Below, piece by piece: positions 1 to 12,059 of a stretch of DNA of 64,000 nucleotides. Position 1 is the first letter of the stretch; every line of letters begins with the position of its first letter. The DNA comes from Climacium dendroides (taxonomy: Eukaryota; Streptophyta; Bryopsida; Hypnales; Climaciaceae), in contig OX467086.1 in the NCBI GenBank assembly GCA_950106755.1, forward strand, positions 27,050,001-27,114,000, read 5' to 3'. The translations under genes were made by a program, and so were the position numbers. Under the pieces are notes generated by a model that had not been told where the DNA came from, searched no databases, and saw nothing but the letters and a program-made list of their open reading frames with translations.

Positions 1-361
1 TGATGGGATCTCTTGATGATTGTGGAAGAGGCTCTTGCATTGCCCTAGACTTTCCGAGCGTTCATTTCAATCCTTTTGGCATGGTTTCATCAGAGAATGT
101 CGATGGTAGAGCACTCTGAGGACATTTGAAGCTGGTATCTGATGATGGTTCTTTCTTTTAACCTAGATTCGAGTGTTGCCATGTTTGTGGAATCAGGAAT
201 GTGCTTGCAATGTTTGGATTTCTTGCACCGATGAGGTTCTTCGTCTTGCATGTAACCACTTTCGGTGCTTGCCGACTTTGATCGGCAGTTTTTTGATTGA
301 AAGATTGGGCACACAATCGGATAGCAGATTGTTTGACTGATTGTTCTGCACTGTGCGACAG
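1..361 (+). other. Intron sequence of the CK1 gene (first exon outside the window)
   Basis: No glycine-rich loop exon can be found here in any frame, although the paralogue at 12060-15582 has one (GKKYRIVRKIASGAFGE). A CAG acceptor at 359-361 precedes the first visible exon, whose leading two bases complete a glycine codon. I read this stretch as intron 1. Confidence 0.6.
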
Positions 362-3300
362 GCACCAATGTTCAGACGAACGAGGAGGTCGGAATCAAGC
401 TGGTACGTCAGCTCTATCAACTTGTGTCATGTCGTCTAGGCTTCGTTGGCAACGGCAGAATTGGTTGCTAAGAACTTCCGAATCATGGAGACCGGCGCAT
501 CGGATCTTGCATGCATTCCAGCTCGTGGAATTGAAAATTGTTTTTGAGCGTAAATATGGACCTAGTTTAGGGTGCTATTTCAGTAGTTTTCAGGGATTGG
601 AAATGTTGGATCGATGTGGACTTGTCGAGGGTGTAGTTCTGGGTTCCGAAGGGTGATCGGGAAGTTGTTTATCATCTTCACCCGACTTTCGTGAAGTCAC
701 GTCCCAGTGATAGGAAGTGTCTCTGAGGGCTTTGGTCGTCTCTGATACACTGTGCTTCGGTTACTTTCAGGAAAGCATCAAGACGAAGCATCCACAGCTG
801 CTGTATGAGTCAAAGCTGTACCGGATTCTTCAGGGGGGAAGTAAGTAGCCTTGAACTGACAATCATCAGTTGTCTCATGCGTTCGTTCAGGTTTCCTTTA
901 TTTTTGGTGGAAATGCCCTTTGATTCTGCGTTTTCCCCACACCATTTCTTGAAAATCCGTGAGCGTGTTTTGGATAATGGTGTGGTGAGACCGAGTTGTC
1001 ATTTTTTGGACGTGGATGGGTTTCGGCATGTATTTATTTTCCTGGGATGGTTTCTTCGTTCGTTTCGCGATTGCCCTCGATAAGTGCTGTAGTAAGTATT
1101 GGCAAGTCCGAAGCAAGACGTTATGTATTTAATTTAGGATGCGTTTGTGAGCGAAGGCTGAGCCAGTCCCGAGGTTGAACGAGTTAGAGCCGTCGCAGTC
1201 TTTTCGTTAAATTCTGACCTAATTTTCTTCCTTGAATTAGACCTTGTGTAGAACCATCATAAAAGGAAGCCTTTGTTTTACTGAAGTAGTGCGTGCACAA
1301 TCACTCCGACATGGCGTTGGATTTGAATTTCTGTTGCACGCTGCTTCGATTTTTATTTATGCAATGCATGTGCCCCTCATTTCATGATTTGAGGTTCGGT
1401 GAACTTCATTTGATTGAATTCTTCTGGTTCAGCTGGCATACCCAACATCAGATGGTTTGGCATAGAAGGAGACTACAATGTCTTGGTTCTCGATTTGCTG
1501 GGACCAAGTCTCGAAGATCTTTTCAACTTCTGCAGTCGGAAGTTTTCTTTGAAGACGGTTCTCATGCTCGCTGACCAGCTGGTACGTGTAGGGTTTTATG
1601 TGATGGTTGTTTGTTTTTGAGGAGCGAGTTCAAGTGGAGATTTGTGCTTTCAGGATCTGAAGTCAGGAGCAGGACACAAGCCAGCAGGATTGAGGCTTCT
1701 GTGTTATGTTTGCGCAGATCAACCGAGTGGAGTATGTGCACGCCAAGAGCTTTCTCCACAGAGACATCAAGCCTGACAACTTTCTGATGGGGCTTGGAAG
1801 GCGAGCAAATCAGGTATTTGGAGCACCCTTTTTTTTCTTCTCGCTGCTAGGCTTTGACACTTTGGTGCGGGAGGCATCTTGTTGTGATCTAAAGAGGACG
1901 GATTCTGCATCCTTCATATGACATGCTGTCCGGTAGTCAGTCTTAATTCACTGAAGCTTCAGGGTAGAGACAGAGCTCAATGAGAAGTTGCGTATGGTTT
2001 TCTTTGTCAAATTGGTCGGCATATTTCTATATTATATTAGTTCTTAATCAGAGAGAACCAGGACGCTCGACAATCTTGATGGAAGTGCAGGTTTTAGTAG
2101 TGGAGGCTGGTAAGAAAGACAAGAAGCAGCATATGGTTTCGAAGTATGTACTTCTTTGTTAGCACTTCAAGTTTCTGAGCGCAGGTTGGATTGTGTAGGT
2201 CTACGTTATCGACTTTGGGCTTGCCAAGAAGTACCGTGACCCCTCCACCCATCAGCATATTCCTTACAGGTAACCCTGGCGTCTTTCTGGACTTGCAGTG
2301 CGCAACATGTTTCGAACTATTGGTTTTCTTCCTGGATGTTCCACGCACAGGGGTCGTGACAGCAACAAGTTTGCGCTCCGATCATTTGGTTTATTTACAT
2401 CCATTTTGGAACTGGTACCATGTTTTCAAGATGTTGACTGATTGTCTGTTGATCATTAGGGAAAACAAAAATCTGACGGGGACTGCCCGGTACGCCAGTA
2501 TCAACACGCATCTTGGCATAGGTAAGTAGTTTCTTCTTGATAATTTCCTGCTCCTTCTGCACCGTGTCCTTCCTTCTTTCTTCCGTGCACCCTTGTTCCC
2601 ACTTCGGGTGGCATCTGATCGATTTGGTTTGTATCATATGACCAGAGCAAAGCAGAAGGGACGATTTGGAGTCTCTTGGTTACGTACTGATGTACTTTTT
2701 GAGGGGCAGGTGAGTTGCGTCGTGCTTTTTGAGGTTGTTTACGCAAGAATGTTGTATCGCTAGTTCATGCGTATACTTCTCATCTCCTTTTTGTTTACCC
2801 ACGATGGCTACTTAATGAGTTCGTAAGGCCGGTTCTGTGCTTGTAATCTGTATTTCTTTGCGTATCAAGCGTTAATGTGGTGGAGCAGCTTTTAAAGGTT
2901 AGAATGCAGGGTGCTGTGATTGTTGAAAATGGATTTGTGTTTTGTGAACCAGTCTTCCTTGGCAAGGGCTGAAGGCAGGAACGAAGAAGCAGAAGTATGA
3001 GAGGATCAGCGAGAAGAAAATGTCCACGCCCATTGAGGTATTTGCCCGAGATCTCTATCACTCAGACCTTGGCCTTGAGAACATTTAGCTTTATGCGTAT
3101 TGGAGGGCTTGGAGTTGATGTGGCGTTCTTGTTGGGGGCGTTGTAGTATGTTCAGAGGGAAGTCTGAGTTTCCTTTCCGGTATTGACCTCCTCATCTTCG
3201 TGCAGGTTCTGTGTAAGAATTACCCCTCCGAATTCGCGTCGTACTTCCACTACTGCCGGTCTTTGCGCTTCGATGACAAGCCCGACTATGCATACTTGAA

Positions 3301-5137
3301 ACGAATCTTCCGTGACCTGTTTATTCGTGAGGGTAATGCAATTTGACGCTTTTGTAGATGTAGGCTGGTCTGTGGGTTGTATGACATATCAGAGCGTGCG
3401 TGGATGGTGTCCACTGCTTTGGTTTAATGCGGGTTTTGAGTGTATGTTTGAGATCGAAACTTTACATCTGGTGAATCGTAGAAGAGGCAGTAGATGACTG
3501 TTTGTTAATTGTCTGATCGCCTCGACACACATTGCTTTCCATGTTGGTTCGTTCTTCAGGTTTGACTGACATTCATATTTGTGCAGGTTTTCAATTTGAC
3601 TACGTTTTCGATTGGACCATTTTGAAGTACCAGCAGTCACAAATCTCTGGTGTTCCATCCCGCACATTGGTATGCGGATCATCGGCTTAGTTCAGGCATT
3701 GCAGTGCTTGAATTTTGTGTACATTATATTTCCTGCCGTCAGGCGTTGTGACCTACTGGGTTTCGTGCACGACCATTCACTTTTTCGAGTGTGATGGTCT
3801 CATCTGCTGGGATTGTTGTGTTCCTTGGTCCTGAATGTTGTTTGAGGTTGTTGAAGCTCAATCCCTCGAGGGTCGAGCTGTTGCTTGTGTTTCTGCCCAT
3901 TTTGTAATTCTCATTTTGATTCCTCTACTTTTTTGTCAGGGTGCTGCTGGAGGCCAAAGCAGCGGAGCGGCAGGTGATCGTGCTTCGGCAGGTCAAAATC
4001 TCCGAGAGACCCAGCGTGCAGCAGAGGCTGATGCTTCCCGGCGCAGGCTTGTAGGCGGTGCAACTGGCTCTGGGGCCTCGAATGCTCTGGAATCATCAAA
4101 ACACCGGAGTCCCGGTCATGAAGAATCTGCAAAGGATTCTGTAAGTCTCTGTGACGATTTGGGGCAAGTCTCCTTCCCAAGAAACAAAAGTAGAGCGGTG
4201 TATCCCCAATTTCTTTACGTATACGTGGATGAATCTGTTAAGTTTACGTGTCCGTCTTGAAAGACCACTGAAGAATCGCTAGCGCTTCGGGTATGCAATT
4301 GGTTGATGTACGGGGCAATAGTATTTCAATGATCATCGCCTGTCGCACGTTTTTCGGAGGACCTATATTTCTTTTAGTTCTTTTTCTTGAATGTTTGCGT
4401 CGGCACTACTAATATTCTTTTGAGAAATTCCGAATTCTTATAGAAACATTAAGTTTATACGAAGGATTGTCCCAGGGAGCTTCAGACGTTTTTGTATTTT
4501 TTTGAAACTCTCAAATCTTTCGAAATGGAATATGCAAAGTGAATTCATTGTTTGGAAGCTGTGTCGAACCTGTGAAAGTTGTACCTCGGGTATTTCAAAG
4601 ACAATCGTTCTAGCTTCCGGTAGTGCAACGGTTTTGCCACTATTTCATGACGATTTGAGGGCATTTGTTGATTGACGAGTCAGATTTATTTGGGTTAGCT
4701 TCTTAAGATGTGGGTGATGTCATATTTTTAGGAATATTGTTCTTCAGACCTAGTAGATTTTAGCCTTGGGATGCTTGTTTTTCTTATGTGTGTGTGCTGT
4801 TGTACAGGTTCCTGCTGGTCTGGCAGAGCCGGAGCGCATGCATTCATCCTCGTATGGAACTCGAGGAGGATCCTCCTCCAGGCGAGCTGTTGTATCCAGC
4901 AGCAGGCCGTCGGGCCCAAGCGAAGGTGTGGAGCCACGGACCATGAGCTCTTCCAAGACAGGTGCAACAAGCCTGCGGACCCCAGCAGGGATGCACAGGA
5001 GCTCTCCAGTTGGTTCCTCGGACCCCAAGAGGACCGTTCCAAGCCGCCATCCTCAGTCTAACTCGAGGGTTTATGAAGCTGCCCTGAAGGGAGTGGAGTC
5101 TCTTTCTGTTGAGGTGGATGGAAGCCAAATGAAGTAG
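362..5137 (+). CDS. Casein kinase 1 (CK1-like) Ser/Thr protein kinase, 5' partial
   Basis: Exons that join in frame with GT-AG introns: 362-402, 771-840, 1433-1581, 1718-1813, 2199-2269, 2460-2521, 2646-2709, 2953-3037, 3206-3332, 3587-3669, 3940-4140, 4808-5137 (stop). They encode about 458 residues. The glycine-loop exon is not in the window and must lie to the left. Visible motifs are the ATP-binding lysine in EEVGIKL, the alpha-C glutamate in [26 protein letters not shown], the CK1-specific GTARYASIN (replacing APE), [12 protein letters not shown] and a TKKQKY basic stretch. CK1 kinases phosphorylate acidic or primed serines and act in the nucleus, cytoplasm or at plasmodesmata. The last two exons give a Ser/Arg/Pro-rich, probably disordered tail, typical of plant CK1. 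All catalytic residues I can check are intact. A truncated paralogue lies in inverted orientation at 12060-15582. Confidence 0.93.
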
Positions 5138-7034
5138 GCCCAGGTTTGTGTTTAGCTAGCTGTTACTCTGTCTGGGTCCTTATACTGAACCCTTCTTCTT
5201 TTATAACTGAGAATGCTCTACATGTGACGATGGAAATAGCCTAGACTCGGGGAAATGCCTGGATAGAGGCCTTTCATACTGGGAGTGAAAGAACTTCATC
5301 TCGTGACCAAGAAGTCATTCAGAGTGCAGGTGACGACCATATGACTTCGAACGAAATAATTCGTAGATGCAGCTAGCAGAAGCAGCTAGGAAGGTTGCAG
5401 GACTGGAACCTTTTTTAACAGTGAATCATAATCCAATGTCTTAAGAGTTTACTCAGATGAGATCAAGGAAGTGAGAATCCCTCCCTTGGTAGTGCATGCA
5501 CTTCTTGCAGCCATTAGCCTGTTGCCAACCTGTAAATACCATAACTTGGGGAGTTATGTAATGGAATTCTATAGGTATTTATTGGTTTTGGGGCTTTTGT
5601 ACCATTATATTTGTGGCATCTGTGGGGAACTGTTTTTTTTGGCATTAGAGTTTGGCATGAAAATTTGAAGCTGTGGGAATGACCAGACTGACTCTGAGCT
5701 CCTGTAAAATAGTTTTCTGGTTTGATTTGGAATGTAGAACATGGATGCATCGATTCATGAATGCATATGTTAATGAACTAATTGAGTCAATCTGGTAATA
5801 GCTAGAGTGATTCGTTTGTACTTTACAAGAAAGGCCCAATGGCCGTGGCTTACATCTGAGCAGCCTGGCGGTTGTGCAGGATCGAGATGCGTACGGTGGA
5901 AATTCAGGAAGAAATCGTAGTTCCTTCCAAACTTGAAGAGATAAGATGGAGCGTTCTCGATGGACTGGGTCCTTTATCGAGTTTGCGAGCTCTACATTAG
6001 AGTTTGGCTCTGTATCTGCTGTGCATTGTGATTTCGGCCTCGGAATTTGATGTGGACTCCAGATTCGTATGAGATGCGCTTGCTGGCAGCCTGATGGTTA
6101 CCAATCCAATTCTCACAATTCCTTGTTATTGAACATGAAGACTGAATATGGTTCTACTGTAAGATCGAACTCCATATCAAAACTGTTTTTGCTTGTGAGC
6201 TTGAACTCTGAGCTACAAAAGAGCCTGAAACATTGTTCGAGGGTTCAGCTCTTAGTAAGCAAGAGTCTAACAAACTTTTTCAGCAGTGCCAATGTTGGTG
6301 CAGCTGTGCAGAAATTATCACGTCGAAATACCTCATGTAAGCCACTCGGAAAAAATCAAATCCATGCTTCCGACATTCACGAGTAACTTCCCCAACGTGC
6401 TGTTATAGGAGTCTTCGAATGGGCGATCCTTCTTGATGACTTTCAATTGGGTAACGAATCGTGAGGATCATCTTCTCTAGATTAGTGAAGGGCAATCCAA
6501 CGCTACACGGATCCGTTACATACGAACCATTGGGCATTGTCCTGATTTCCTTGATGCAGCTTGCTTTTGCGAAAGGAACACATGTTTTGCTGATCGCATG
6601 GAACCGCAACCCTGGCATAAAGCTCGTCTCTCAAAGCACATCTCACACATTCCAGCCATCTTTGAATTATAACCTTGAGCTGGGCTTGCTGAAGCAAAAA
6701 AAGTATCCACTGGACGTGTCGAAATTTGATTCGTTACTGTGAGGAGAATCCTGGTCAAACAGATGGTAGATCAATTGAGAACGTTTGCCTTCGTAGCAAG
6801 GTGATGACAGTCGCCTCGGGGTTATTATTCAATTTGAATCGAAACTCTCGAAAAAGAAAAACAACTGTTCAGTGCGTGATATAATGCTCCCTGTTTGCAA
6901 GCCATTCGTGCCAAACTCCGAGTTGTGTGAGACATAATATCCACTAACTTAACCAGCTTGTACAGATTCAGGAAGTCGTGTTCGGGGCTGACGTTATACG
7001 AAGTGAATTGAAGCACTTACGGATTCATCAAGAA
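5138..7034. other. CK1 3' UTR and intergenic spacer between convergent genes
   Basis: The CK1 gene (plus) and the ankyrin gene (minus) converge here, so both 3' UTRs must lie in this stretch. Open frames around 6403-6758 on both strands (for example plus 6461-6742) have ordinary base composition, but I recognise no family in any of them and give no function. Nothing else is identifiable. Confidence 0.5.
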
Positions 7035-8729
7035 TCACCCCGGTAACTGCACACGTATCAGTCGATTGTAGAGTTGCAGAAGAGCTGCCACTTCTGCATG
7101 CTGCCCTGAGAAAAATACTACCGACACTTGAGATAATGGAGGTGTGCATCTATCAATAAAATTTCGTGAGGTGCGGAATTTTTGTTTTGAAAGAGAAAAA
7201 TTCAGAAGAAGAACTAGATACCCGACTGCATAATTCAAGATTTGAAAATGATTTAAAATAAAATAATGGGGGAAGTACTCATATGAATGCTAAGACTCGA
7301 TCGCATCTGTGATAAGTCCTTCGCGCTTACCTGTACATGCAAAGTGCAGAGGCCTATTGCCAGAGTTGGTCTTCCTATTTATGCGCTTCCCAGCACCCGC
7401 TCCTGCACCCAAAAGTGCCCTCACCACCTACTTCTTCTCAAAATCACTCTACCTTGTTGCTCACAGACGAAGTCTTCTCCAAAAAACATGAAATGAGGTT
7501 CTTGCACCACAACGAAAAAACTACCACCGGTAATCCTCGCACATCAAAACGATCTTCATTATGAGGTCTGATGAACTTAGACTGCAATCAGAAATAGAAT
7601 ACGCCCTGACCTAGCCCGAAACTTCGGAGAACGACGAGGAAAAACGTCGTAGGTTCCAGAGCCTTTAATTTTGATTGGTTGAAACTTAAGAGGTCAAGTA
7701 CGCACATCAATATGACCGTAAAGCGACGCCCAGTGAAGAGCAGAATAGCCCGAATCGTCTTTGCAGGAAATACGTACACCCTGTGTGATCAATTCAGCAA
7801 TCTGATCAACATTCCCCAATCGTGCAGCTTCAAGAAGTGACTTCTCACTTTCATCCTGGTCGGCAGAAACCAACGTCAGAAATCACCATCAAGCTACCAT
7901 TTCCTTGAATAATCACTAATAAGAAACACAACCTTCAAACGAGCTATCTCTGGTTCGAACAAGGAAATGACTGAAAACCACAATGCTTAACACCAGGCCA
8001 TGCATAACGACGATACCATAAAAAAAGTGAGGAGTAAAACGAAGAGACAGTTCGCTGCTCAGCCCGCAGAAAACACTTCAAATGAATGGAAACAATATCA
8101 ACCACCTGATCAGCAGATTCTCCATGTAGATGCTGTGTATCAGCTGTAATTCTCCGCTTCTTCCTCTTTCGTCGATCTTTTTTCTCCTCCTTCGACCGTT
8201 TCCTTTCCTCTCTGGCTGTAAGAGTACCTACATCGCATTAGGTACACCCGAGGTAAGCAGAAAGCCAGTGCCTCCTTACGTTGCAGGGGAAGATGTTGAT
8301 CACTGAATTTCATCCCGACACAAAAATTGTCCAAATCATTGTAAATCATACAGCATGATGCGAAATAATAGTTCAACAAATTGTTGTTTCAGTAGTGATC
8401 TAGAAACTCTGCGAAATCAGGTCTCCGCAATTGACAACATGAAAATCCTGGAATACTCTATCGGCACACAGCCTCCGCCTCAAGAAATGATTAGGAACAG
8501 TAGAAAAGAGCCTCAGAATCATTGACAATCACATGCGGTACTGGAATAAAAAAACAGGCAACGAGGGAAAGCAAAGAGCCGCACCGTCTCCACCAGATTC
8601 CGGAACTGCCGAGCGACGCAGGAACGTCCAAGCCTTGAGCAACCTCTGCCTCCTCTCCAGCGTCGTGCCGTGAGGATTTTCAAGCGCCGCTCGCAGGAGC
8701 TGAAGCGCCTCGCTTTCCTGCGACGTCAT
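7035..8729 (-). CDS. Small ankyrin-repeat protein with a basic, NLS-like stretch
   Basis: Five minus-strand exons join in frame: 8585-8729 (ATG at 8729), 8106-8215, 7706-7855, 7331-7427, 7035-7105 (TGA). They encode about 190 residues. An alternative donor at 8594 would shorten exon 1 by three codons and keep frame. Residues about 50-65 form a dense Lys/Arg run (REERKRSKEEKK, DRRKRKKRR) that could be a bipartite nuclear signal. Ankyrin repeats follow from about residue 85: SLLEAARLGNVDQIAELI, then GYSALHWASLYGHIDVVRALL, then NRPLHFACTGQHAEVAALL. Ankyrin repeats bind other proteins; the partner is unknown. The last repeat is cut short by the stop after VQLPG, so the array is short. I do not recognise a named orthologue. 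Confidence 0.8.
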
Positions 8730-10595
8730 TGACAATCCTCGTCCTCTGTTCTTCCTGCCTCAACGCTTTGACAGACTGGCCGCTCCGACATGTGCCATCG
8801 ACGAATCCAAGAATCGCTAATATCGCTCAATGAAACTACAGCAACTATAGAACATTCAATCCAGTTCACTTCTGCTCTCACACTGCTGCTTCATTCAACT
8901 CCAACAAGTGAACCGCATTGCGATCGCAAAATCAAGCTGATTCCCGAGACCACAATTGATCGCCTACGAAATTCGAAATTAGGGTTTGTGGAGACAGGGG
9001 ATGACTGGGATATTGGCATTTGTTCCGTTTTGCCTTGAAGAACGTTTCCTGAGAGCCCGTTCGAGTCAATTCTCACTCATCAGCTGTTTGTTTTGTCACT
9101 CCACATTTGTCCCATACATCTGGCCATTCTGTTTTGGATATCCTACAAAAGTCCTGCACGAGGGATGTTCCCATTCAAAGTTTCACACAACTTAATTCGA
9201 CCTAATCAGCATCATCAATCGAGCCACGCCAGCAAATTTGGAGAACTGTGCGACTGTAGCCCCTCCTCTATTTTGTGGGTCCTCTCTGTCAGGACTGATG
9301 CACTCCAACGCAGGCTCACTGTGCAGAGCACGACATGGTCCGTCTTGCCCTGGGACTTTGAACCCTGGTGGCAAACTCCAATGGTGGCAGAAAGTGAGGA
9401 GCAGGAAATTCTGGCTCCATATTTGCCATGTGGGATGAATACTGCGCACAACAAATACGGTGTTGATTCCGGGGCTTAGCAAAATTCTTCCGTGAAGCAG
9501 GAAATTTGACATTTGTCTGCGGCCTCCAAATCACGAGGGAAGCCTTTGCCAACTCTATGCTTGCACCACAAAGCATTGTCAACCTGTTGTCACGCACAAG
9601 CAAGGAGCCACCATTCGATGTGCAGTGCAAGGTAGTTGATTTGATCTGCTCCTCAATTGGGTTACCTTAATCACTGCACATGTCACATGCGGCTACAACA
9701 GTTGAGGCTCGTGACTGAGAGTAAAACAAGTTGTTTTCCATGCTTGAATCTAGTTTGTGGATTCATAAATTAGCATTGGTTAAGTTATCGTAATTGTGGC
9801 AACAACAATCTACACCACAAATAAGAAAATAGTGAAACGAAACCATTATCCTTAAAATAATGTAAAAAAGACTCAAAAAGTAAACTCAACTTGAGCTCAG
9901 CTTGAACCAATTAGTTGAACAATCAATGATCCTACAACTTCACTTCCACTTGAACTGCACTGTACTGTACAGTGCACTCCAATTCACGTCAATTTAAGTA
10001 ACAGAGATCAAGAAATCTTGCGTTACACAGATGACCCCCCCAAAGTCCTCAAGTGTCCCTATAGGAAAACAGAACTAGGGTTCAAGGGACATCCATACCA
10101 GTAGTAATTACGCTGTCTTTCGAAGTTTGTAGAGCAGGATAATCTTCGCAGCGAAATTGCGAAGCCAACCAGTGAAGGCTCTTGATTATTATTCATTGCG
10201 GTAGGGCACAATTTCGCGCTGAGAGTCTGGAAACCGGAGCTGGAAATTTGAGCTCCTCGCAACGAAGACCTGATTCGAAGGCGAGCATATGGAAAGCCAC
10301 GAGCTTCTAATACTCTTGAAGAATTTGACTTCTTTCGACTGCGCTTGGTTTGGTTTGGTGTGCGAGAGTGGATTCTTTTTGTAGGGGTTTGAATTGTCAT
10401 AGCCTGAAAATCACAGATACTGTAGACTGACCAAACCCTTCTCATGCTCTCCTTTTGATGTTAAGGTTAGTATTCTCATTGGAAAAAGGAGTTTTGGCAA
10501 CATGGCAGCCGTGTCGTGAGGCGAAACATTGGTATTCTTGATTAGTTGTTAGATTGCAAAATTGGAGTTCTTTCCACTGCTTTGGAAACCCTATC
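8730..10595. other. Intergenic region between divergent ankyrin and B3 genes
   Basis: This holds the upstream regions of the minus-strand ankyrin gene and the plus-strand B3 gene. Open frames at 9192-9512 and 10059-10445 (both minus) match no family I know. The second, about 128 codons from an ATG at 10445 and rich in Ser and Arg, could be chance. No transposon termini were seen. Confidence 0.45.
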
Positions 10596-11415
10596 ATGAA
10601 GCAAGAAATGCAGTCGGATCTCCCGTCTTCCAAGGGGCAGGAAGAAGCAAATATGAACCATATTCTTGCAGAATTGGAGAGTTCGGAAAGCATCTATTTC
10701 CAACAGAAATTTACACGGTCACTTTCACACAATGTCCAACTGGTATGCAAGTTATCCTAATCCTTGATGCACTGTTCTTGTTATTCCACCGTCTTTCATA
10801 AATATTTCCACAGTGTTTCATGAAGTACTTGCTGCTCAATTTTCATGCTCTCAGGTATTACCAATGCGGTTCGTTCAAGAGCATGGTTACAAGATTGATA
10901 AATGGGTCATCCTTCGAGCTCGGACACCCTCGGGGACATCCTCCCGACCGTGGGCTGTGCAGCTCAAGATTTACAAGAAACTGGATGGAACACGTGATGT
11001 GCGATTTGTTGATGGGTGGGAAGCTTTTGCTACTCACAATCAACTTCAGGAAGGCGACTCGTTGGTTTTTCTTCTGTCGAGAGAGGGTGCGAGATCTGAG
11101 TTTGAGGTCTACGTCTTTCGAGAAATTGGGGGGTCTTTGTCTTTGGTAGACCTGTGTGACAGTTCTAGCGATGAAGAGGATTTTAGTGTTGATTCGGAAA
11201 AGAACAATACCAATCTTTCCGTTTCGGACTCCGAAAATAACATCACACCATCTCCTGCTTTGTCTCATCATCAGGATGAGTCCACGAAGACAGTCACAGG
11301 GAATTGCAGTGAAGGCAAGACCCCAGGACTCCAGATCACTGAACAATTGGAAAATCATTGTGAGTTCCCGAGCTTCCACAAACGAGCAGCAATTATGATT
11401 CTCTCAGCTGCTTAG
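10596..11415 (+). CDS. B3 DNA-binding domain protein (REM-like)
   Basis: Two exons join in phase 0: 10596-10742 and 10855-11415, with a GTATGC donor and CTCAG acceptor, giving 235 residues. The B3 fold spans the junction at about residues 36-135. The signature pieces are YFQQKFTRSLS, LPMRFVQEHGYKIDKWVILR, RPWAVQLKIYK, RFVDGWEAFATHNQLQEGDSLVF and SEFEVYVF. B3 domains are plant-specific DNA-binding modules found in ARF, LAV, RAV and REM families. No ARF, PB1 or AP2 partner domain is present, so REM-like is the best fit. The tail after about residue 140 is Ser/Asp/Glu-rich (DSSSDEED). The ATG at 10596 is chosen because it begins the frame that runs into the B3 sequence. A GTGAGT near 11361 could be a further donor, so the C terminus is less sure. 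Confidence 0.82.
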
Positions 11416-12059
11416 AGCAGAAACAACCTTGTCGTTCAGATCAGAAAAGAGAACAGGAAGCAGCCCCATACTTGAAGATCCTAAGAGTAGAAAAGCCACT
11501 GAAACGGAGGCAACTCGGAAGGGCCGAAAGAAAAATGTAGAAATACTCGGTTCAACAATGTACATCATATAAATTGGCAGAAGGCTTGGTGGCTATGAAG
11601 GCATTAGTCAACTGAAGGGTTTGTAAAACGCTAGAAAGACGGCTGGGAGAATGAACTAATGGTTTCCACTTAAACAAGATGGTTTCATCGAATGATGACA
11701 ACATGCACTGAGACATCAAAAACAGAAGAATAAATCTCATCGCCAGGAAGTAAAGCCACTTCATCGTGAAAATGAAATGCCTCTGGACACTATGCAAGGA
11801 TAAACTTCCTGTTCGTCCTCAATGAGGGCTATATTGCAAGACAGCAACTTTCGGCTAGATAACAAAGTAACGATCGATTTTCTGACCTAAGTAATTCAAA
11901 GCTTACACTCGAACTCTCTCTATGTGCTCATTCATAGTCACACTGTTTTTAGGCTTCCACATGGCAGGTAGTTCCTCAAAAAACATAAATCAAGAAGCAA
12001 CTGCGACGACAGCCTTGCGCGAGGCAAAAACCTAACTACGTGACAATCAAGATTCTGAC
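11416..12059. other. Spacer between B3 gene and CK1 pseudogene
   Basis: The missing C-terminal exons of the CK1 copy (QFDYVFDW exon and tail) should fall here. I searched the minus strand and found no trace. No other gene is visible. Confidence 0.55.

Noticed and set aside
6403..6758. Overlapping frames on both strands near the ankyrin gene 3' end
   Set aside because: Not recognisable as any family and not joinable in frame to the ankyrin exons.
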